From CAZGTQ01 sp964528575 (lineage in GTDB: Bacteria > Planctomycetota > UBA1135 > GCA-002686595), in assembly GCA_964528575.1 (NCBI GenBank), contig CAZGTQ010000141.1, positions 1 to 39,869 on the forward strand: 39,869 nucleotides of DNA, in the 5' to 3' direction. Shown here piece by piece: positions 14,775 through 22,537 of the stretch; position 1 is the first letter of the stretch; every line of letters starts with the position of its first letter. The translations under genes and the position numbers were made by a program. Under the pieces are notes generated by a model. The model was not told the origin of the DNA. It made no database searches and saw only the letters and a list, made by a program, of their open reading frames with translations.

Positions 14775-16442
14775 ATGACGGGAGTCGCGCTGATCAGCGT
14801 GCTCGCGGGCGGTCTCGGACTGTTCCTGCTCGGGCTGTGGTTGGGGACGGACGGGCTGAAGATCGCGGGGGGGAACCTGCTCAAGGCCAACCTGCGGGGC
14901 TGGACGCGCGATCGGCTGCGCGCGTTCCTCGCGGGTCTGCTGATCGCGCTGCTCGTGCCCTCCTCGGGCGCGTTGACGTTCGCGGCGATCGGCTTCGTCA
15001 ACTGCGGCCTCGTCGGACTCGCGACCGGGCTGTGGCTGATGGTCGGCTGCAGCATCGGGAGCGTGATCACGTCGTGGCTCGTCGTCGCGGTCGACTCGAG
15101 CCCCGACCTCTACCCCCTCGCCCTCGCGTACGTCGGCATCGGCGTGCTCCTGCGCTGGACCGGCCCGACGACGTCGCGCGGGCCGTGGGGCCAGGCCCTG
15201 GTCGGCCTCGGCGCCCTGCTGCTCGGGCTCCAGGTGCTCGGCACGGGCTTCGCCGAGCTCGACCCCAACTTCCGCCTCGACGGCTTCGCGTCCGGCCTGC
15301 CCGGACGCGCGTTCCTGTTCGTCGCGATCGGCGCCGCGTTCTCGACGCTCGTGCGCTCGGCGAGCGCGACGATCGCGTTCGCGCTCCTGGCGGCGTCGGC
15401 CGGAGCGCTCGAGCTGCCCTCCGCCGCCGCGCTCCTCGTCGGCGCCAACCTCGGCGCGACGGCGCCGGCGTTGCTCGCTCTGCGCGACGGCACCGCCGAC
15501 GCGCGCCGCATGGCGGGCGCGCACGTCGCGTTCCACGTGCTCACGACCGCGGTCGGCATCGTCACGCTGATGATCTCGCTGCCGGCGTTCATCGACCGAC
15601 CGGGCGCATTCGCGAGCCCCGTCCTTCGCCTCACGCTGTTCCACACGATGTTCGCGAGCCTGGGCGCGCTCGTCTTCTACCCACTGTCGGCGCCGCTGAC
15701 GCACTGGCTCCAGAACCGCTTCGTCGCGGAGGAAAGCGACGCCACGCGCCCCGCGAACCTCGACGCGAACGTCCTGACGATTCCCGACCTCGCGCTCGAG
15801 GGCCTCGTCCAGGAGGTGCGCCGCATCAGCGCGACGACGACGCACGTCGCGACGCTGGTGCTCAACGGCGAGCGCGTCAGCGAGTTCCGCGAGAAGCGCG
15901 GCTTCGAGCGCGTCCGATCGCTCGCGCAGGCGGTCGACGACTACGTCCTCGAGCTGAACCGCCTCCAGCTCCCGGCGCACGTCGCCGACACGTTGCTCGA
16001 GATCCCGCGCGCGTCCCAGGCGTTCCGCACGATCTGGGACCAGCTCGCCGCGCTGCGCGTCGCCGAGGTCGACCAGGCCACGGCGCACGACTCGGCGCTG
16101 CGCATGCGCGTGCGCCAGGTGCGCATGGCGCTGCTCCACCTGCTCGAGGGCTGCGACCCGGTCCGGGCGGACTTCTCGCTCCCGCAGTGCCACGAGGAGC
16201 GCCGCCACATCGAGCTGCGCGTCACCGATCTCGAGCGGCGCCTCCTGAAGGACCACGCCGGCGTCGGCTCGGCCCTCGGCCGCCTGGAGCTCCTGCTCGG
16301 CCACCTGCGGCGCATCGAGCGGATGAGCCAGACCGCGGTCGAAGCGGCGACCTGTCTCGCCCGCGCCCGCATCGCCGGGACCGCGGCCGAGCGGCAGGAG
16401 CGCGCCCCCGCCTTCGCCGGGGCGAGTGCGCTCGCCGGATGA
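14775..16442 (+). CDS. Na/Pi-cotransporter family membrane protein with PhoU-like C-terminal region
   Basis: This 555-residue inner-membrane protein has the two inverted repeats of the Na/Pi-cotransporter (NptA/YjbB) family in residues of about 1-310, as hydrophobic helices, and a soluble helical region at about 335-540 resembling PhoU. Members export or take up phosphate with sodium. The first repeat has PSSGA (62-66) followed by GCSIGS; the second has RSASA followed by GANLGAT. The family's usual QSSS motif is changed in both repeats (PSSG and RSAS), so the ion or substrate preference may differ. The PhoU-like part contains paired helices (LARARI and similar at the end). GGGAAGGG precedes the ATG at 14775. 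Neighbours are secreted-protein genes, so context gives little help on function. It stands between two terminator-like stems. Confidence 0.85.
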   Translation: MTGVALISVLAGGLGLFLLGLWLGTDGLKIAGGNLLKANLRGWTRDRLRAFLAGLLIALLVPSSGALTFAAIGFVNCGLVGLATGLWLMVGCSIGSVITSWLVVAVDSSPDLYPLALAYVGIGVLLRWTGPTTSRGPWGQALVGLGALLLGLQVLGTGFAELDPNFRLDGFASGLPGRAFLFVAIGAAFSTLVRSASATIAFALLAASAGALELPSAAALLVGANLGATAPALLALRDGTADARRMAGAHVAFHVLTTAVGIVTLMISLPAFIDRPGAFASPVLRLTLFHTMFASLGALVFYPLSAPLTHWLQNRFVAEESDATRPANLDANVLTIPDLALEGLVQEVRRISATTTHVATLVLNGERVSEFREKRGFERVRSLAQAVDDYVLELNRLQLPAHVADTLLEIPRASQAFRTIWDQLAALRVAEVDQATAHDSALRMRVRQVRMALLHLLEGCDPVRADFSLPQCHEERRHIELRVTDLERRLLKDHAGVGSALGRLELLLGHLRRIERMSQTAVEAATCLARARIAGTAAERQERAPAFAGASALAG

Positions 16443-16467
16443 CGCTGAAACCGCGGCCGCGGCCGGG

Positions 16468-16475
16468 GCTAGCGT
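16468..16475 (+). promoter_or_regulatory. Extended -10-like GCTAGCGT
   Basis: GCTAGCGT matches the GCTANNNT pattern seen before other genes in this window. It lies about 120 bases upstream of the first small secreted paralogue (16595). The resulting leader would contain the hairpin at 16495-16523. No -35 box is evident. Confidence 0.35.
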
Positions 16476-16494
16476 AGTCGAGGGGCGCGCGGCG

Positions 16495-16523
16495 GCGCGC
16501 GACGTGCGAAGATCGTCGCGCGC
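16495..16523 (+). terminator. Perfect 10-bp hairpin between transporter and small secreted genes
   Basis: GCGCGCGACG (16495-16504) and CGTCGCGCGC (16514-16523) pair around a 9-base loop. It could end transcription of the transporter gene or form part of the 5' leader of the 16595 gene. No T-run follows. Confidence 0.45.
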
Positions 16524-16594
16524 GGCGCGCCGCCGCGTTCCCGAACGCCGCGTCCCCGCGTCCCCGCGTCCCCAGAACGGGGAGGAGCTCTCCG

Positions 16595-17380
16595 ATGCGT
16601 CTCGTCCTCGCCGCGTGCGCCCTCGGCGCACTCACCGCTCCGCTCTTCGCGCAGGTCCCGTGCGGTCTGCCCGGCGTCACGGCGTCGGCCACCCCGTCGA
16701 CGGCGCAGGTCGGCCAGCCGATCTCGGTCGCGCTGAACAACGGGTCGCCGAGCACGATCCAGCTCCCGTCGAGCTGCGTGATCTCGAGCGTGTTCCAGGG
16801 CACGTGCTCGGGACCCACGGTCTGGGCGCCGTTCTGCCTGCAGGTGCTCACGCCGGTCGCGCCGGGCACCAGCCAGACGCAGGGCTGGGACCAGACCGAC
16901 TTCAACGGCCAGCAGGTCGCGCCGGGCACCTATGCGATCGAGATCCGCTACTTCGACGCGAACGGCAGCATCCAGTCCTGCTGCCTCAGCGTCACGATCA
17001 CGTCGGACTACACGACCTACGGCGCCGGCTGCGCCGGAACGCTCGGAGTCCCCACGCTCAGCGGCAGCGGCACGCCCAGCGCGGGCAACCAGATCACGCT
17101 GAGCGGCGGCAACGCCCAGCCGAACGCCCCGCTGCTGCTCGCCGTCGGCTACGGCACGAGCTCGTTCGCGCTGAGCCCCACGTGCAACGGCGAGATCGCG
17201 CCCCTCGCCGGCATCCTCATCCCGCTGACGATGGATGGCGCCGGGACGTTCGCCCTGCCGGTGACGATCCCCCCGCTCCTGCCGCCGACGCTGCTCACCG
17301 TGCAGTACCTGGCGGTCGACGTCACGTTCCCGCCGTCGTTCCTGACGCTCTCGAACGCGCTCGCCATCCAAACCTCATGA
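16595..17380 (+). CDS. Small secreted two-domain protein, paralogue 1
   Basis: This 261-residue exported protein has a signal peptide (LVLAACALGALTAPLFAQ) and an N-terminal Ig-like region of about 20-135: VPCGLPGVTA, NNGSPSTIQLP, WDQTDFNGQQVAPGTYAIEI, then a CC pair. The WxQxDxxGxxVxPGTYxI pattern resembles BsuPI/FlgD-type Ig folds. The C-terminal part, from YGAGCAGTLGVPTLSGSG to NALAIQTS, is a beta-rich domain related to the ends of other exported proteins here. The cysteines suggest disulfides outside the cytoplasm. GGGGAGGAGC precedes the ATG. Paralogues follow at 17407, 18207 and 19647. I do not recognise the family by name, and its function is unknown. Confidence 0.82.
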   Translation: MRLVLAACALGALTAPLFAQVPCGLPGVTASATPSTAQVGQPISVALNNGSPSTIQLPSSCVISSVFQGTCSGPTVWAPFCLQVLTPVAPGTSQTQGWDQTDFNGQQVAPGTYAIEIRYFDANGSIQSCCLSVTITSDYTTYGAGCAGTLGVPTLSGSGTPSAGNQITLSGGNAQPNAPLLLAVGYGTSSFALSPTCNGEIAPLAGILIPLTMDGAGTFALPVTIPPLLPPTLLTVQYLAVDVTFPPSFLTLSNALAIQTS

Positions 17381-17400
17381 ACCGGAGCATGAACCGGAGC
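17377..17400 (+). repeat. Tandem 12-bp duplication carrying the ribosome-binding region of paralogue 2
   Basis: ATGAACCGGAGC occurs twice in a row (17377-17388 and 17389-17400). The first copy overlaps the stop codon of paralogue 1 (TGA at 17378-17380), and each copy contains GGAGC, which can serve as a Shine-Dalgarno for the ATG at 17407. Either the whole unit was duplicated by slippage or it is kept for stronger ribosome binding. Confidence 0.75.
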
Positions 17401-17406
17401 AGAACC

Positions 17407-18246
17407 ATGCGTCCCCTCCTCTCGGCGTGCGCCCTCGCGGCGTTCGCGACCGCTCTCGCCGCGCAAGTCCCGTGCGGCACCCCCGGCGTCACCGCGACGG
17501 TGACGCCGTCGAATGCCCAGGTCGGCGAGCCGATCCAGGTCGCGCTGACCAACGGCTCGGGCAGCCTCATCCAGCTCCCGACGAGCTGCCTCTTCGGCGT
17601 GCGCGCGGGCGACTGCGACGGACCGTCCATCTACCCGGTCGGCTGCGGGCAGGTGATCACCCCGATCGCGCCTGGCACGACGATGTCGGGCTCGTGGAAC
17701 CAGACCGACGTGTTCGGCCAGCCGGTGGCACCGGGCACGTACACGATCCAGTTCCAGTACTACGACCCGGGCTTCACGACCCTGACCACGTGCTGCGTGC
17801 CCGTGACGATCTCGGCGAGCTTCCAGACGTACGGCGCAGGCTGCCCGGGAACGCTCGGCGTGCCGACGCTGAGCGGCAGCGGGACGCCGGCCGCGGGGAA
17901 CCCGATCACGCTGAGCGGCGGCAACGCCCAGCCGAACGCGCCGGTGCTGCTCGCCGTCGGCTACGGCACGACGCCGTTCCCGCTCGGCCCGGCGTGCAAC
18001 GCCGAGATCGCGCCGCTCGCGGGCGTCCTGCTCCCGCTCGCGATGGACGCCGCGGGCACGTTCACCCTGCCGGTGACGATCCCGCCGAACCTGCCGCCGA
18101 CGCTGCTCACGGTGCAGTACGTGGCGGTCGACGTGACGCTCGCGCCGACGTTCCTGACGGTGTCCAACGCGCCTCGCGATCCAAACCTCCTGACCGGGAG
18201 TCTCTCATGCGTCCGCTCCTCTCGGTGTGCGCCCTCGCGGCGCTGA
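17407..18246 (+). CDS. Small secreted two-domain protein, paralogue 2, with frameshifted C-terminus
   Basis: This 279-residue exported protein has a signal peptide (LLSACALAAFATALAAQ), the Ig-like region (VALTNGSGSLIQLP, WNQTDVFGQPVAPGTYTIQF, CC) and the C-terminal domain, all closely matching paralogues 1 and 3. The end differs. Relatives finish SNALAIQTS or SNALAFQTS, but here the frame reads SNAPRDPNLL and continues 20 residues, overlapping the start of paralogue 3 by 40 bases. Removing one C at 18172-18173 restores SNALAIQTS and a stop at 18191-18193. So a single-base insertion has probably replaced the last residues of a conserved ending, or the extra base is a sequencing error. The body of the protein is intact and may still fold. 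Confidence 0.8.
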   Translation: MRPLLSACALAAFATALAAQVPCGTPGVTATVTPSNAQVGEPIQVALTNGSGSLIQLPTSCLFGVRAGDCDGPSIYPVGCGQVITPIAPGTTMSGSWNQTDVFGQPVAPGTYTIQFQYYDPGFTTLTTCCVPVTISASFQTYGAGCPGTLGVPTLSGSGTPAAGNPITLSGGNAQPNAPVLLAVGYGTTPFPLGPACNAEIAPLAGVLLPLAMDAAGTFTLPVTIPPNLPPTLLTVQYVAVDVTLAPTFLTVSNAPRDPNLLTGSLSCVRSSRCAPSRR

Positions 18247-18989
18247 CGAATGCTGTCGTCGCTCAGGTCCAGTGCGGCGTCCCGGGCGTCACCGTCACCG
18301 TTACGCCGACGAACGCCCAGGCCGGCGAGCCGATCCAGGTCGCGCTGACCAACGGCACGGGGAGCGCGATTCAGCTCCCCAACGTCTGCCTCTTCGGCGT
18401 ACGTGCGGGGGCGTGCGACGGAACGTCCATCTGGCCCGGCTTCTGCCCGCCGATCCCCACCCTGATCCTGCCCGGCACGACGCTGTCGGGCCCGTGGGAC
18501 CAGAGCGACTCCTTCGGCCAGTCCGTGGCTCCGGGGACGTACGCGATCGAGGTGCGCTACTTCGACCCGAACCTCACCCTCACCACGTGCTGCTTCCTCG
18601 TGAAGATCTTGACGAGCTATCAGACGTACGGCGCCGGCTGCCCGGGCACGCTCGGCGTGCCGGCGCTGAACGGCAGCGGCGACGCGAGCGCGGGCAGCCA
18701 GATCACGCTGAGTGGCGGGAACGCCCAGCCGAACGCGCCGGTGCTGCTCGCGGTCGGCTACGGCACGACGCCGTTCCCGCTCGCCCCGGGCTGCGAGGCC
18801 GAGATCGCGCCGCTCGCCGGCGTGCTGCTCCCGCTGGCGATGGACGCGGCCGGGACGTTCGACCTGCCGGTGACGATCCCGCCGCTCCTGCCGCCGACGC
18901 TGCTCACGGTGCAGTACGTCGCGCTCGACGTGACGCTCCCGCCCTCGTTCCTGACGGTCTCGAACGCGCTCGCCTTTCAGACGTCGTAG
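18207..18989 (+). CDS. Small secreted two-domain protein, paralogue 3
   Basis: This 260-residue protein has a signal peptide (LLSVCALAALTNAVVAQ), the Ig-like region (VALTNGTGSAIQLP, WDQSDSFGQSVAPGTYAIEV, CC) and the conserved C-terminal domain ending SNALAFQTS. It is very close to paralogue 2 in both protein and DNA, consistent with recent tandem duplication. Its ATG lies 13 bases after the ancestral stop of paralogue 2 and has GGGAG upstream, so the genes are likely co-transcribed. The ECF sigma factor gene starts 13 bases after its stop and may be read from the same message. Function is unknown. Confidence 0.83.
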   Translation: MRPLLSVCALAALTNAVVAQVQCGVPGVTVTVTPTNAQAGEPIQVALTNGTGSAIQLPNVCLFGVRAGACDGTSIWPGFCPPIPTLILPGTTLSGPWDQSDSFGQSVAPGTYAIEVRYFDPNLTLTTCCFLVKILTSYQTYGAGCPGTLGVPALNGSGDASAGSQITLSGGNAQPNAPVLLAVGYGTTPFPLAPGCEAEIAPLAGVLLPLAMDAAGTFDLPVTIPPLLPPTLLTVQYVALDVTLPPSFLTVSNALAFQTS

Positions 18990-19001
18990 GCGCGGCCAGC
19001 G

Positions 19002-19562
19002 ATGGACGATCGGCCCGATCGTGTGACGCGGATCCTGCGCGAGGGGGGCGGGAGCGGCGCCGCGTGGAGCGAGCTGCTCCCGCTCGTGTACGACGAGCTC
19101 CACGCGATCGCGGAGCGGCGCATGGCCGCCGAGCGCGCCGGGCACACGCTGCAGGCGACGGCGCTGGTGAGCGAGGCGTACCTGCGCCTCGTCGACGACC
19201 GCGAGATCGACTGGCAGAACCGGCGGCACTTCTACGGCGCCGCGGCCGAGGCGATGCGGCGCATCCTGATCGACCACGCGCGACGCGTGCGCAGCCAGAA
19301 GCGCGGCGGCGACCGCGCGCGCGTCTCGATCAGCGTCGTCGATCTCGCCGACGACGGCGACCCTGAGCGCCTGCTCGCGCTCGACGACGCGCTCGGTGCG
19401 CTGGAGAAGGAGGACCCGCGGGCGGCGGAAGTCGCGCGGTTGCGCTTCTTCGCGGGCCTCGACGTCGCGCAGACGGCTCAGGCGCTCGACGTCTCCGAGC
19501 GCACGGTCACGCGCGAGTGGGCCTACGCGCGCGCGCGCCTCGCCGAGCTCGTCGGCGGGTAG
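19002..19562 (+). CDS. ECF-like RNA polymerase sigma factor (Sigma70_ECF / TIGR02999 type)
   Basis: This 186-residue cytoplasmic sigma factor is of the group that is expanded in planctomycetes and related phyla. Region 2 carries the signature LQATALVSEAYLRL and the helix RRILIDHARRVRSQKRGGD. Region 4 carries RLRFFAGLDVAQTAQALDVS, then ERTVTREWAYARARL, the helix-turn-helix that reads the -35 element. It directs RNA polymerase to a small set of promoters. No anti-sigma factor gene is adjacent; this sigma group often lacks one and is frequently linked to kinases instead, none of which is in the window. It lies in the middle of the small secreted paralogue cluster, so regulation of those genes is possible but unproven. 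Start ATG at 19002. Confidence 0.9.
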   Translation: MDDRPDRVTRILREGGGSGAAWSELLPLVYDELHAIAERRMAAERAGHTLQATALVSEAYLRLVDDREIDWQNRRHFYGAAAEAMRRILIDHARRVRSQKRGGDRARVSISVVDLADDGDPERLLALDDALGALEKEDPRAAEVARLRFFAGLDVAQTAQALDVSERTVTREWAYARARLAELVGG

Positions 19563-19646
19563 AGCGTCTGATCCAGCGGGATTCGGGGGCTTCCCGAGCC
19601 GCGCCTGCGGATCGGTGCCACGATGCGGGGAGCCAAGGAGGCTGCC

Positions 19647-20435
19647 ATGCGTTCGCATCTCGCGGTGTGCGCCCTCGCTGCGCTCGCTCCTGCGTCCCTC
19701 TCCCAGTTCCCCTGCCAGTTGCCCGGCGTGTCGGTATCGGTGACGCCGCAGGTCGCGCAGGTCGGCGAGACGATCCAGGTCTCGCTCCAGAACGGGTCGC
19801 CCAACGTGATCCTGCAAGCGACGACCTGCGTGATCCTCGCCATCAACCAGGGCGGCTGCCACGGCGCCCTGGTCTGGGACCCGGCCGGGTGCTTCTTCGT
19901 CTTGACGAGCATCCCTCCGGGCACGAGCAAGGCGCAGAGCTGGGACCAGACGGACGATTTCGGCCAGCAGGTGCCGCCGGGCACGTATTGGATCGAAGTC
20001 CTCTACGCGACGCCGTTCTTGCAGTCGCGCATCTGCTGCGCCACGGTCACGATCCTGTCGAGCTACCAGAAGTACGGCTCGGGTTGCCCGGGGAGCCAGG
20101 GCATGCCGACGCTCGACGGGAGCGGAACGCCGAGCGCGGGGAGCCCGATCACCCTCTCGGGCGCGGGTGGCCCGCAGATCGCCCCCGCCCTGCTCGCGTT
20201 CGGCTACGGCACGGGCACGCTCCCCGTGAACGCGACGTGCAGCCTCGCGATCGCGCCGCTCACCGGCTTCGTCGCGCCGCTCACTCTCGACGCGACGGGC
20301 GCGTTCAGCCTCGGCGTCTCGGTACCTCCGGGCCTGCCTCCGACCACGATCACCGCGCAGTACGTGGCGGTCGACGCGCTCTTCCCGCCGTCGTTCCTCG
20401 CGGCTTCGAACGCGCTCGCGATCCAGACCCTCTGA
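19647..20435 (+). CDS. Small secreted two-domain protein, paralogue 4 (diverged)
   Basis: This 262-residue protein is preceded by a strong AAGGAGG and has a signal peptide (LAVCALAALAPASLSQ). It keeps the family layout: FPCQLPGVSVSVTPQ, QNGSPNVILQATTC, WDQTDDFGQQVPPGTYWIEV, a CC pair, then YGSGCPGSQGMPTLDGSG and the C-terminal domain ending SNALAIQTL. It is clearly more diverged than paralogues 1-3, so it is the older member or is under different selection. The frame opens at 19623, but 19647 has the ribosome site and begins the signal peptide. A hairpin between convergent genes follows. Confidence 0.82.
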   Translation: MRSHLAVCALAALAPASLSQFPCQLPGVSVSVTPQVAQVGETIQVSLQNGSPNVILQATTCVILAINQGGCHGALVWDPAGCFFVLTSIPPGTSKAQSWDQTDDFGQQVPPGTYWIEVLYATPFLQSRICCATVTILSSYQKYGSGCPGSQGMPTLDGSGTPSAGSPITLSGAGGPQIAPALLAFGYGTGTLPVNATCSLAIAPLTGFVAPLTLDATGAFSLGVSVPPGLPPTTITAQYVAVDALFPPSFLAASNALAIQTL

Positions 20436-20459
20436 GCAGGCTCTCGTACGCGCCCACAC

Positions 20460-20495
20460 CTGATGATCCCGACGGCCTGCCAGGCCGCCGATCAG
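20460..20495. terminator. Shared hairpin between convergent genes
   Basis: CTGAT (20460-20464) and ATCAG (20491-20495) flank an inner stem GGCCT-GCC-AGGCC. It sits between the stop of paralogue 4 and overlaps the stop of the metallophosphoesterase gene, so it could end transcription from both sides. Confidence 0.5.
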
Positions 20496-22465
20496 CGGGC
20501 GTCGCGCACCTCGATCGCGGCGCCGCGCACGAGACGCGCGTGCGCGCGCTCGGGCGACGAGTCGAACGCCCACGGGCCGACCGCGCCGTCCATGTGGAGC
20601 AGGAGCGCGGTGTCGGCGTCGGGCTCGAAGCGCGACGCCGGCTCGAAGGAGTCGCCGGCGTAGCGCGCGACGCGCGAGACGCGCACCTCGTCGATCGCGC
20701 CCGCGAACGGCGAGTCCGGCTCGCCCGCGCCGTTCACGTCCGCGCCGACGAGCAGCGGGATCGAGCGCGTCGTGCGCTTGCCCGAACCCGCAGCCGTCGC
20801 GACGCGGCGGCCGTCGACGTAGAGCCGCACCTCGTCGCCGTCGAACACGCCGGCGACGTGGTGCCAGCGGCCGGGCTCGAGCAGCCGCTCGCTCGCCGCA
20901 GCCGTCGCGTAGCGCCCGCCGACGTGGACGAGGAACTCGGGACGGCCGCTGTTGAGGAACAGGCCGAGCTCGGAGCTCTCCGTCTTGTTGACGAAGCCCT
21001 GGCGGTCGGCGAATGCGTCGGCGCGCAGCCACGCTTCGACCGTCAGCGGCCCGTCCGGGAGCGCGAGCTCGTCGTGCTCGACCCGCACGCACGCGCCGCT
21101 GCCGTCGAGGACGAGCACGCCCTCGCCGCGCGGACGCTCGGGCGCGGCGAGCCCCGACGCGTCGACGGCGAGCGGGAAGCGGCGCGCAGGGATCGGTACG
21201 CGATACCCGTCCGCGAGGTAGTCGGCGCGCACCTCGAGCACGGGCTCGTGGAAGGCCGCGTCGACGGCGGACGCGCGCCACGACGCTTCGATCGCGACGC
21301 GTGCGCTCTCGCCCGGCGCGAGCTCGAGGTGGCGGTGGTCGGGCGACAGGTGCCAGCGCGAGTCGAGGCTCGAGGGCACGAGGTCCACCTCGATCGGCCG
21401 CGCGACGGGGTTGCGCAGCTCGAGCTCGAACGCGCCGTCGATCCCGCCGCGCTCGAGCGCCGGGCGCGAGCGCACGCGCGGGACGAGTTGCTGTGCGAGC
21501 GCAGTCGTCTCGTTGGAGACCTCGCCCGTGACGCGGCGCGGGTCGATCGCGGCGCCGACGGGAAGCGTGACGACGTCGATCCGATCGCGGCGCACGGTGA
21601 CGTGGTGCCACTCGTGCAGGTATCCGGCCGCGGGGACCGTGCCGCTCTGGTGGCCGCCGACGGTCGCGAGCGTGAAGTACTCGATGCCGTCGCGCGCGCC
21701 GTCGTAGCGCATGCGGTGGATGTGGCCGGCGAACACCGCCGACACGTTGCCGGCGCCGGCCAAGAGCTCGTGGACACGCTCCCAGTCGTCGCCGTAGCCG
21801 CCGCCGAGCCAGCGCGGATGGTGCAGGAACACGAAGACGTGCTCGGCGTCCGCGGTGCGCCCGAGCGTCGAGCGCAGCCACGCGAGCTGCTCGTCGCTCA
21901 TTCGCTGCGACGCCGGCTCGCTGAACGACTTGCGCCCCGTGCGCGGGTCGCCCTCGTCGGAGTACAGCACGACGAACCACGCGCTCTTGTGGCGGAACGC
22001 GTACCACAAGGGGCCGAAGTGCTCCTCGTAGTTCGCCTCGTGCTCGCCCTCGGGCCGCTCGCCGTCCGGGCCGCGCCAATAGACGTCGTGGTTGCCCGCG
22101 ACCGGGAACCACGGACATGCGAGCCCGTCCATGATCCCGCGGAGCTCGCGCATCTCGCCGAGCCACTCGGGCGTCCGGTTGTAGCCCTGGATCAGGTCGC
22201 CGACCGTCATGACGAGGTCGGGGCCGACGAGGTTCGTCTCGCGCACTGCCTCGGCGAGCACCGCAACCCCTTCGGGCGGCCCGCCGGTGCGGTCGCCGAA
22301 AATCGCGAACGTGAACGCGTCCGCCTCCTCGGGCAGCGGGAGGACGATCGGGCTGCGCCGATTCGTGACGAAGCGCTTGCCGTCGTCGGCGGGCCGCTCG
22401 AGCGCGAGCGCGGGGACCAGGGCGAGGAAGAGGCCGAGCCGCACGAGGTCGGGAGCGCGCTTCAT
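20492..22465 (-). CDS. Exported metallophosphoesterase with C-terminal LamG-like domain
   Basis: This 657-residue protein has an N-terminal signal-like segment (LVRLGLFLALVPALALE). The calcineurin-like phosphoesterase motifs appear in order: FGDRTGG (56-62), VGDLIQGYN (89), GNHD (124-127), FLHHPRW and AGHIHRM. The first motif has GDRTG rather than DxH, which is typical of a COG1409 subgroup. The enzyme should bind two metals and hydrolyse phosphoesters outside the cytoplasm; the substrate is unknown. A middle beta-rich region is followed, from about residue 450, by a LamG/concanavalin-like lectin fold (GPLTVEAWLRA, GRWHHVAGVFDGDEVRLYVD, GAIDEVRVSR) that may target a polysaccharide. The start at 22465 was chosen because it begins the signal; a -10-like TACGAT is 9 bases upstream. 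It is divergent from the PQQ-like gene. Confidence 0.87.
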   Translation of the reverse strand: MKRAPDLVRLGLFLALVPALALERPADDGKRFVTNRRSPIVLPLPEEADAFTFAIFGDRTGGPPEGVAVLAEAVRETNLVGPDLVMTVGDLIQGYNRTPEWLGEMRELRGIMDGLACPWFPVAGNHDVYWRGPDGERPEGEHEANYEEHFGPLWYAFRHKSAWFVVLYSDEGDPRTGRKSFSEPASQRMSDEQLAWLRSTLGRTADAEHVFVFLHHPRWLGGGYGDDWERVHELLAGAGNVSAVFAGHIHRMRYDGARDGIEYFTLATVGGHQSGTVPAAGYLHEWHHVTVRRDRIDVVTLPVGAAIDPRRVTGEVSNETTALAQQLVPRVRSRPALERGGIDGAFELELRNPVARPIEVDLVPSSLDSRWHLSPDHRHLELAPGESARVAIEASWRASAVDAAFHEPVLEVRADYLADGYRVPIPARRFPLAVDASGLAAPERPRGEGVLVLDGSGACVRVEHDELALPDGPLTVEAWLRADAFADRQGFVNKTESSELGLFLNSGRPEFLVHVGGRYATAAASERLLEPGRWHHVAGVFDGDEVRLYVDGRRVATAAGSGKRTTRSIPLLVGADVNGAGEPDSPFAGAIDEVRVSRVARYAGDSFEPASRFEPDADTALLLHMDGAVGPWAFDSSPERAHARLVRGAAIEVRDAR

Positions 22466-22474
22466 ACGGCGCCC

Positions 22475-22480
22475 ATCGTA
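22475..22480 (-). promoter_or_regulatory. -10-like TACGAT of the metallophosphoesterase gene
   Basis: On the minus strand GCTACGAT is followed after 9 bases by the ATG at 22465, with no Shine-Dalgarno. It lies 46 bases from the matching hexamer of the divergent gene at 22526, so the two promoters share one short region. Confidence 0.5.
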
Positions 22481-22525
22481 GCGGCGCCCGCGAAGAGCGC
22501 GTCCACGCGCGGCGGCGGCTCTCGC

Positions 22526-22531
22526 TATCGT
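22526..22531 (+). promoter_or_regulatory. -10-like TATCGT, probable leaderless promoter of the PQQ-like gene
   Basis: GCTATCGT is followed after exactly 6 bases (GGGGCG) by the ATG at 22538. The spacing predicts transcription starting at or next to the start codon. Confidence 0.5.
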
Positions 22532-22537
22532 GGGGCG

